From Thermomucor indicae-seudaticae (lineage: Eukaryota > Mucoromycota > Mucoromycetes > Mucorales > Lichtheimiaceae), in contig JSYX01000875.1 in NCBI GenBank assembly GCA_000787465.1, forward strand, positions 1 to 10,773: DNA of 10,773 bases. The letters are read 5' to 3'. Of the stretch, positions 1 through 6,147 are shown in pieces; the first letter of the stretch is position 1; every line of letters begins with the position of its first letter. A model generated the notes under the pieces. The model had not been told where the DNA came from. It did no database searches and was given only the letters and a program-made list of their open reading frames with translations. A program made the position numbers and the translations under genes.

Positions 1-102
1 ACCTCTTTTCAATGTGCGATTGACCAATGTTATGTCTTCTTGGATTTACTACTTTTGGTAATCAAAGGTTTTCATTAATTATCTTATGTCGAAATACGAC
101 AG

Positions 103-223
103 TCAGACTCTGACCAAAATTTTTGGGCACTTGAAATGGCAATTGCAGTCATATCAGACTCTGATGAGAGGACCTTTCTGCTCAGACTCTGGTCAGAAGA
201 TTCTGTCAGATTTTGTTCAGAAC
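103..223 (+). repeat. Left subterminal repeat cluster (TCAGACTCTG)
   Basis: Three copies of TCAGACTCTG start at 103, 154 and 182. They are followed by the related TTCTGTCAGA (201-210) and GTTCAGAAC (215-223). The cluster lies directly beyond the 3' end of the transposase pseudogene. The same motif occurs inverted at 5735-5883, which marks these as paired subterminal repeats. Positions 1-100 show no copy and no other recognisable feature. Confidence 0.75.
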
Positions 224-257
224 TTTTAGTGCGCAAGAACTGTCTTTTATTGCCTTT

Positions 258-3200
258 CTAAAATTCTACATGAGGGAAGTATGTTTTAAAAAGCCACCAG
301 TAAGTTCCAAATTTGAATCTGTTGATTGCGAAGACTTGGTTCGAGGAATGGGCGAATTCAGTTACGCTCGTGCCTGGCCCACAAGTGGAGGAGTGGTGGC
401 CACAATCGTGGTAGACATCCAGGATTTGCTCTACCGTGATGTCGTTAACGTTAACCCGGCAGGCTGGCGTTGTGGTCGGCAGTATTTGCAGGTTCCTGAT
501 TGCGTCCCTCTCAGCATTCCACGTTCCGTTGGCGTTCAAACTGGCGTTGAGGAAGAACTCCTTCAGGACCAACATGCTATCTTCTCTGCCTTCGACCTTG
601 ACTAGTAGCCGCTGTTCTCCTCTCTTTGCGACGAAGAAGGAACCAATCTTAACCTGTTCTTGTCCATTGGTCACTGTGAATTCGGTGGTCCTGAAGTAGA
701 CAAACTTGTACTTCTCTAGCCGACCGTATGCGAGAATCTGAGAACCTGCCTTTCGTAGGCTTTGTGTCCCAAATGCTGGGTCGTTGCTGTCACCGGCTTG
801 GGCTTTACAGTGCCAGCCACCTCCATAGACGATGAACTCGAGCATCGCGGTTTTGCGGAAGCTACGTGCCACATCCCGACTTGAAAACTTGCGATTCGTG
901 AAGAACAATGCTTGGCGGATGAATTTGTTTAATTGCTCTCCATGCTCAGTCCCGTGATGGACTGGCGTGGCGAACTGCTGGATGTCTTCTTTGATATGCA
1001 ATAGCATGTATGCCTTGAGGGTCTGCGCTCGTTTACGTCCGTATGCGGCATTGTATTGTTCCAAGGCAGCAAGGGGAAAACGTGCTTTTCGGTCGACTTC
1101 ACTTAGATAACTGGAGAAATTCGTGGTGATGGTGGAGACGTAAACCAATGAACAGAGCTCTCCCAGCAAGACGAAACAATCCTGGACGTGGACGCCAGCA
1201 CCGACTCTTCAGAGCAGGAAAGGTGCGATTTGGACGAAAAGTTTAAAATCTTTGCTAACGAAGGAGCCGTGATAGTTCATGGAGCTTGTGAACGGACGAT
1301 TGTACGCTAGGGATCGGTAATTACGTATCAGACTAGCCAGCTCCTTCTTTTGTTATGTCGTCAAAAGTCTGACATGGTCCTTGTTCTTCTCGCCAGCCCA
1401 CAGTTCTTGCACCAGGTACTTCGCAATCCCGAGAAGAAAAGTATGGAGAATTTCGACGGGACAATCCTTGGTGTGGTCGAAAGCTTGAAGTTAGAGAAGA
1501 TCGGTCCCAGTGTCCGTTGTGCCTTGAGGGTTGTATTCTTGGAGCAGATGCAGTATCCTGTCCTTGGATCGTGGATTACCGACTTGATGTAGCGCACCCT
1601 TTTCTGCAAAACACTTACGGCAAGGAAAAGATGCAGCAAACCCCATATGGCAGGCAAGTTCCGAGTGACGCGGGTTATCAGCAATGGTCATAAGGAGAGG
1701 GGCGATAACCACAACGAAGGCATTTTCAACAGCGTCATACATAAGGACTCCCTGTTCTAGCTGCTACATGTCCGAGACGAGGTGCTCCAGCATATCCTTG
1801 GCTTTGACGGTGGGTGATGTGGCAATGAAGTGATGGTTATGCTTGTGGTTTCTTCCCTTGTGGTCAAGTGCTGCAGGTATCAGAAGCCAGCTGTCGTACT
1901 TGTTCCACTTTTTTGACTGGTTTCCACTGATGTCATCACTGAACAGTATAAAGAGTGCGATTCTGACTTTGAGGCCTTGGCATCTTTGCTCAGAACGTGA
2001 ACCGTGAACCTCGTTTTCTCAGCATCATCGAGTTCATAGAGGGATTGGGTCTGCTGGTCGTAGCGGTATGTAAACGAAGTGGGTGGCTTGACACAGCTAA
2101 CAATAGCGCTGACAGGAAACACATAAGGCTTTCAGTGTCGCTGGTGTCGAGAGTTCCAGGGCGAGTCCCGAAACAAATCTGGGCATCAAAATGGGCTGGT
2201 CGTTCAAAAGGAAGAAGGAATTGAGTCGGTAGATCGATAGCCGTTGGGCAGATGCGCGCACGGAAACACAGTAGCCGACCGAGATGTCCGTGTCATTGTG
2301 GGTTATCATTGGGTTTTGGAACAAGGGATGCGTCTTCCACTTGGAACCTTGGTTCAAGGCTTTCCGTTGGTCGTCTGTTCGGTCTGGGAGCGTTGACAGC
2401 TTCGGGCTTTTTCTGGGATTTGCGAGCTGGTAACGCAAGATGTCCGATGGTCCGTGCATATAGACTTCTTGGTCTCCGACTTGGAGGCGCGTTGGCTCCA
2501 TCAATGGGATTTCGTTCTTGACGGCTTCATGAAACTTCAAAATGGAGCTCATGGACGGTAGATTTTCCAGACCGCATCTGGCCCGCTTCTCCAAGGTGTA
2601 CCGGAGCTTCTTTGCGAACCTTTCGGAGGTCGGTTCACCGTCGCCAAAGCAGAGGGAGTAAAACAAGAAAAACCGCACATCACGGAATGGGTAAGTAGGG
2701 CTGTCAGGCTCAGCGGGAGGGACCATCGATGGCCGCGTTTGTTGCCAGTGGGATCGTCATCATTTTCATCACCATCAATAAACAGTTTATCCAAAACAGC
2801 GGCATCGATTTCCTCATCGGTATCAGAACTAGAAATTGTAATGTCAATAAGCATTGTAGTGTGTTATGGACGGGTAGAATATCACGAACCTTGCATAATC
2901 CTGGCCATCTTGGTGGGTGTTATCCTGAACCATTTGAGTAAGAGGTTGCTCCATGTTATGACTGTGAAGCGTACATAAATGTATATCAGTGTGTATAGCA
3001 CTTCTGGAGCAAAATCGTAATCTACCGACCTTTCATTACTATCATCGATGTCCATCTGTTGGTCGTCTTGTACAGCACTTTCGTACGGGTCTCCAAAACT
3101 AGAAGGCAAATCAGCAAGGTGCTGGCATGTTTTACTGTAATTTAACATACCTGACGGGACCGATGTTTGCAGTGTCGTCAAATGTCTGCGAAAGGACAGC

Positions 3201-3470
3201 AGTGGTACTGAGAATAGAACCAAATTTGTGAGCATAATACTACATGAGCTTTCCTGCGAATATGCTAAGACTTTACCTTTGTTCAAAAGGTTGTTGCTGG
3301 TCAAATGCTTGCGCAGGTCCATCAACATGCATCGAATCCGACGCTGTGTTATTCATTGCTTCACGGACTGCACGCTGATGGGCCAAATTGGTATTGATGT
3401 GGCGCAAGTAATTGCTCCTGGCAGCGAAGGCTTTTTTACAGATGTGGCAAGTCTTATCGTTAATATCCAT
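258..3470 (-). pseudogene. Tnp2-family (CACTA/EnSpm) transposase with N-terminal C2H2 finger, decayed
   Basis: This is the transposase that would cut and move the element. The start is the ATG at 3470 rather than the upstream TTG. A C2H2 finger (CHIC...H-x6-H, CX2CX12HX6H) falls within the first 35 residues. The exons read 3470-3277, 3207-3151, 3098-3030, 2961-2890 and from 2828. The introns are 69, 52, 68 and 61 nt, all phase 2 and all ending in AG; the third and fourth donors (GTCGGT, GTTCGT) are weak. An acidic linker follows. The frame then changes near 2700-2783, and the pre-Tnp2 region reads 2726-2100. The Tnp2 core is read at 2018-1212: FSDDISGNQSKKWNK, then DNPRHSELACHMGF with PCRKC, then EILHTFLLGIAKYL. 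The C-terminal region (1169-258) includes EHGEQLNKFIRQ. In-frame stops are TAG 1764-1766, TAA 1491-1493, TAA 1353-1355 and TGA 1209-1211. The segment 2100-2018 is unresolved and may hold an intron or compensating indels. The family call is from motif memory, not a search. Confidence 0.85.
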
Positions 3471-3530
3471 GGTCAAAGCGTAATTTGTACACAGTAAAAA
3501 ACGATTTTATTTCGGTTCGTTTATATGGCT

Positions 3531-3538
3531 CTTTTATA
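3531..3538 (-). promoter_or_regulatory. TATA box of the transposase gene
   Basis: TATAAAAG lies on the minus strand about 61-68 bp upstream of the ATG at 3470. The distance suits a short fungal 5' leader. It sits in AT-rich DNA at the edge of the divergent intergenic region. Confidence 0.5.
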
Positions 3539-4178
3539 CTTTACAAATCATAGCAAAATCAGATATCTGTGACATAATGTCCATCCAGCACAGTCTCGCG
3601 CATTTTCTTTTTGCGCGGTATACTTTGCCCTGACAGCACATCTTGCCGTTGATGCGGGGAAGTAGCATGACGTCAATGTACCTTAAAATGGTTGCCTGAT
3701 TGGGCGCGGACACTGCTGCTTTCCCTTTGAAAAACAACACCGACAAAACAAAAAGACTTTGCTTCTCCGGTGCACTTCTTTATGTGCTGTCATCTTTGGA
3801 CTGTCACATCTACTCCGCTTCGACTAACTCCTCCTTTGCAGATTACTCACATTCCGTCCTGGCCATGGCTGAGTTAAGGTAAGTAAAGCGATCTCCTACT
3901 CATCACGCCTGACCATCATCATCGTGCGTACTTCATTTCATATCCGCTTGTCTTTTCGAACCTTTGTTCCTGTGTACTCCGCTTTGACTTTAACATTCTT
4001 GGAGTGTTTTTGCATATTACGCCTTTCTTCATCTCAATGCTGAACTCAGGTACATGAGTTATTCAGTTACTCAGCTTGCCTCGGTGCTCGTCATTGCTAC
4101 GTACCTGTGAGATCGAGTTAAATACAGGACAAGCTACGAAGTTCTGTTTGCATTCAATGTTGCGGAGAGAAAGAAAAG

Positions 4179-4186
4179 TATAAATA
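4179..4186 (+). promoter_or_regulatory. TATA box of the accessory gene
   Basis: TATAAATA lies 121-128 bp upstream of the ATG at 4307. The stretch from about 4230 to the ATG is rich in CAA and AAC and free of G runs, typical of an unstructured fungal 5' leader. This supports 4307 as the start. Confidence 0.55.
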
Positions 4187-4306
4187 CAAGAGTTTACTTG
4201 TGTGTCTTCCTTCGCTAATCACTTGGCAAAGCAAAAATATCCAACCAGAATTTCCAACAAAATTTGCGGCAACAATTCCAACAATCATATCCAAGGGCAA
4301 GAAGCC

Positions 4307-5539
4307 ATGACACATGAATACCGTATGTTTAGCTGTTGAGATCTAGATGTTTTCATTAATAACTGGATGCGTACAGATTCCTTGTCTGAAAACCCGTCGA
4401 AGAGACAACGTACAAGCGGCCCTGCTGGTGTCCCTCCTGCAGTTTCATTTGCACCTCTACCATTTACCTCGGGCTCTTCTTTGCGGACTGCGTTCGACAC
4501 CGAGAGACGCGCAGAATCCGATGAGGCGCCGTCAGCCGACTCTGAAGCGAGCTACGGCATGTCGCTTCCTGCGAACAGTGTCAGAGTGAACATCCAGCCT
4601 GCACCGCTCCCGGATAGTACAGCAATGGACCGCTCATTTTCACGCAGCGATCCCTTGTTGAATAACTTCGGCAACGAGCTTTCATCCCGTAAGCGGCACA
4701 CTAGATCAGTCCAGTTGCCTTTACTGATATCTATTATGTTAGACGTTGCCCTACAACAGAATTCCGTAAAAATGCAGAAAACGGTGCAGGTGTTGGCCAA
4801 GGCAATCATGGAGCTGAAGTCGACAACCGAAGAAAACAACAGGCTGCTGAAGGAACTGCTGGCCGAGAAGGGCAATGAGCAGACGCGCCAGAAAATGAGA
4901 CGGATAGCGACAGAGTATTTTGATCAGGACGATTCACCTCTTGATCTTCCGGTCTCAGTTGTGGAGGTGAGCTTTTTCGGGGTTGCATTGCTGTGAACGT
5001 TCATTAACACATGATTGGGAGTTTTTGTGCAAGAAAAACAATCTAATGCCTCAGGAACAAACCATAATCCCGAAAAATCTTCCTTCGGAGGCCCCGAATG
5101 CCAAAAGCGACTACCGCGAAAAGCGTCGCAAACAGGTATGTTGTGAATTTATGACTATAATATGATATAACGGTCACTCATTGAATTGTATTAGCTCATT
5201 GGCGATAAAAATAGTTACTTCCACTGGGACCGGAAGACGATTGAGGAAGCGGCGAGCGACATCTACTCCGGACATGCTGAAATCACGCCAAGGATGATGG
5301 CAAAGCTGCCAGTGATCCGATACTACTCGTACCAAGTGAAAAGTAGGTGGTCCGATGTCGAGAAGACCGTGCAGGACGAGCTTTTTTCTGCCAATGTTGC
5401 TTACCGCAACGAGAGGATCCAGCATTGGATCAAGGTTGGCAACGACCTGACGAAGGGACGGTCTGTTGTGGCCACGTCAGCTCGCAACGAGCAGTCTCAG
5501 CAACCAGCAGCTACCAACGGCACCGATGAGGAGCTGTAG
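4307..5539 (+). CDS. Accessory protein of the CACTA-like element, spliced, function unknown
   Basis: The gene can be read without a break as exons 4307-4322, 4377-4966, 5034 or 5055 to 5135, and 5195-5539. The introns are 4323-4376 (GTATGT...ACAG), 4967 to 5033 or 5054 (GTGAGC...AG) and 5136-5194 (GTATGT...TTAG). Every junction keeps frame, giving 343 or 350 residues. An additional 54-nt in-frame intron is likely at 4689-4742, which would shorten this by 18. The N-terminal third is Ser/Pro-rich with a basic patch (SKRQR, about residues 13-17) that resembles a nuclear-localisation signal. A Leu-rich coiled coil (VLAKAIMELK...LLKELLAEK) follows. The last exon encodes a compact, aromatic-rich, probably helical domain (SYFHWDRKTIEEAASDIY). 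I do not recognise the family. Its place between the transposase and the right repeats suggests a role like plant TNPA, which binds subterminal repeats, or a captured host gene. It has no disabling mutation. Confidence 0.75.
4689..4742 (+). other. Likely optional 54-nt intron in the accessory gene
   Basis: This segment begins with GTAAGC, has CTGAT at about 4724 as a branch-point candidate, and ends with TATGTTAG. It is exactly 18 codons long with no stop, so the protein reads in frame whether it is removed or kept. If kept, it adds a basic then hydrophobic insert (RKRHTR...LPLLISIML) just before the coiled coil. That insert looks out of place, so removal is the likelier state. Confidence 0.6.
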
Positions 5540-5734
5540 TTCATTGCATCTGGGCATTTCGACTACTAACTAATAATTAAATATTATATTTACATAGATA
5601 GATAGACAGATAGAGTTATATGTATATATATTGCGATAAAAATAGACCATTTAACAAGAGATGAAAGATTACTTATTTTCTGCTATTGTTATTTGATCCT
5701 TCTGCAAATGCATTATCACCGAAAAGGAAATCAG
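5540..5734. other. AT-rich 3' flank of the accessory gene with a TAGA microsatellite
   Basis: No gene is visible here. The stretch is strongly AT-rich and contains a short TAGA/CAGA tandem at about 5595-5614, then an alternating TATATA run. It probably includes the 3' untranslated region of the accessory gene. The 13-mer GCGATAAAAATAG at 5633 repeats one inside the last exon (5202), which chance alone could explain in DNA of this composition. Confidence 0.5.
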
Positions 5735-5883
5735 GTTCAGAGTTCTGCCAGAACTCTGATCAGATGTGGTTCTGATCAGAGTCTGTCAGAAATCCGGTTG
5801 CCAGAACATCGTCAGAACTCTGTCAGAGTCTGAGTTATTTTCTGATCAGAGGCTGGTCAGGTTCTGACCAGAATCTGTCAGAG
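5735..5883 (-). repeat. Right subterminal repeat cluster (inverse of the left)
   Basis: This stretch is densely packed with CAGAGTCTG (5777-5785), CAGAGTCTGA (5824-5833), TCTGATCAGA (5771-5780, 5841-5850), CAGAACTCTG and CTGACCAGAATCTGTCAGAG variants. Read on the minus strand it gives the TCAGACTCTG motif of the left cluster. Several units are themselves palindromic around TGATCA. Dimeric DNA-binding proteins often recognise such arrays. Confidence 0.75.
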
Positions 5884-5896
5884 ACCCCCTTGGTGT

Positions 5897-5960
5897 GTAG
5901 GGTCGGGTCGGCATAAAGTCGGGTCGGTATACCGACGTCGGTAGAAGGTCGGGTCAAGGC
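5897..5960. repeat. GTCGGGTCGG direct repeats and a 14-bp palindrome at the junction
   Basis: GTCGGGTCGG occurs at 5902-5911 and 5918-5927, with a partial GTCGGGTC at 5948-5955. The perfect palindrome GTCGGTATACCGAC spans 5923-5936 and overlaps the second copy. The composition changes sharply from the CAGA-rich repeats, which suggests this is the 5' edge of the retrotransposon or a separate short repeat. No function can be assigned. Confidence 0.5.
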
Positions 5961-6147
5961 ACCTAAAAACCTCTCTTTAGGGGAAGCCGTTCTGCGTAAG
6001 CAAGGACTTTATGATATTTGTGGCTGCAAGTGGGAAGAGAACCACAGATATGAAGAGTTTTATCTCTCAAGAAACCTCACGCCGCCTGCCTATCTAAGAG
6101 GGACGGGAAAGACCGATAAAAAGAAATTGGTCGCAAGGGTGGCGCAT

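Larger units (their letters stand above)
3471..4306. other. Divergent intergenic region between the two transposon genes
   Basis: About 836 bp separate the two start codons. Each end holds a TATA box pointing outward (3531-3538 minus, 4179-4186 plus). The centre is rich in CT runs on the plus strand. The short plus-strand open frame 3700-3882 has no recognisable domain. However, it contains a good start context (GGCCATGG, ATG at 3865) followed 11 nt later by a perfect intron donor GTAAGT at 3879. This could be a leftover or alternative first exon. Acceptor-like sites follow near 4046-4075, but I could not join them into a long open frame. Confidence 0.55.
101..5896. mobile_element. CACTA/EnSpm-like DNA transposon (degenerate, two genes); outer limits uncertain
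   Basis: The element is inferred from three things. A Tnp2-type transposase pseudogene occupies 258-3470 on the minus strand. A second spliced gene occupies 4307-5539 on the plus strand. Both are flanked by clusters of the same short motif in opposite orientation: TCAGACTCTG on the left (103, 154, 182) and its complement CAGAGTCTG(A) on the right (5777, 5824), plus many CAGAAC/TCTGATCAGA relatives. Inverted subterminal repeats just inside the ends are a hallmark of CACTA elements, where they bind transposon proteins. Read inward from the right, a plausible terminus is CACACCAAGGGGG (complement of 5884-5896), which begins with CAC like many CACTA-family ends. No matching terminus or 3-bp target duplication is visible on the left, so the left end is either degraded or lies before the window. 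The limits given are approximate. Confidence 0.7.

Noticed and set aside
213..605. Plus-strand open frames at 213-605 and 436-699
   Set aside because: They lie antisense to the transposase C-terminal region, whose minus-strand translation matches Tnp2-like sequence; they have no motif of their own.
1350..1592. Plus-strand frame 1350-1592 and minus frame 1361-1684
   Set aside because: Both overlap the Tnp2 core in other frames; the frame with DNPRHSELACHMGF and EILHTFLLGIAKYL is the real one.
1880..2122. Minus-strand frame 1880-2122 as a certain transposase exon
   Set aside because: Its lower part is antiphase to the clear Tnp2 reading FSDDISGNQSKKWNK. Only the part above about 2018 might be coding, so I left that stretch unresolved.
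3700..3882. Plus-strand 60-residue frame as a gene
   Set aside because: It is a Leu/Ser-rich, CT-run translation without a recognisable domain; only its ATG-plus-donor end is worth noting.
5202..5645. 13-bp direct repeat GCGATAAAAATAG (5202 and 5633)
   Set aside because: One repeat of this length is close to chance expectation in an AT-rich 10-kb window.
5735..5883. CRISPR array
   Set aside because: The units are short, degenerate, overlapping and irregularly spaced, and pair with an inverted cluster 5.6 kb away in a eukaryotic transposon.
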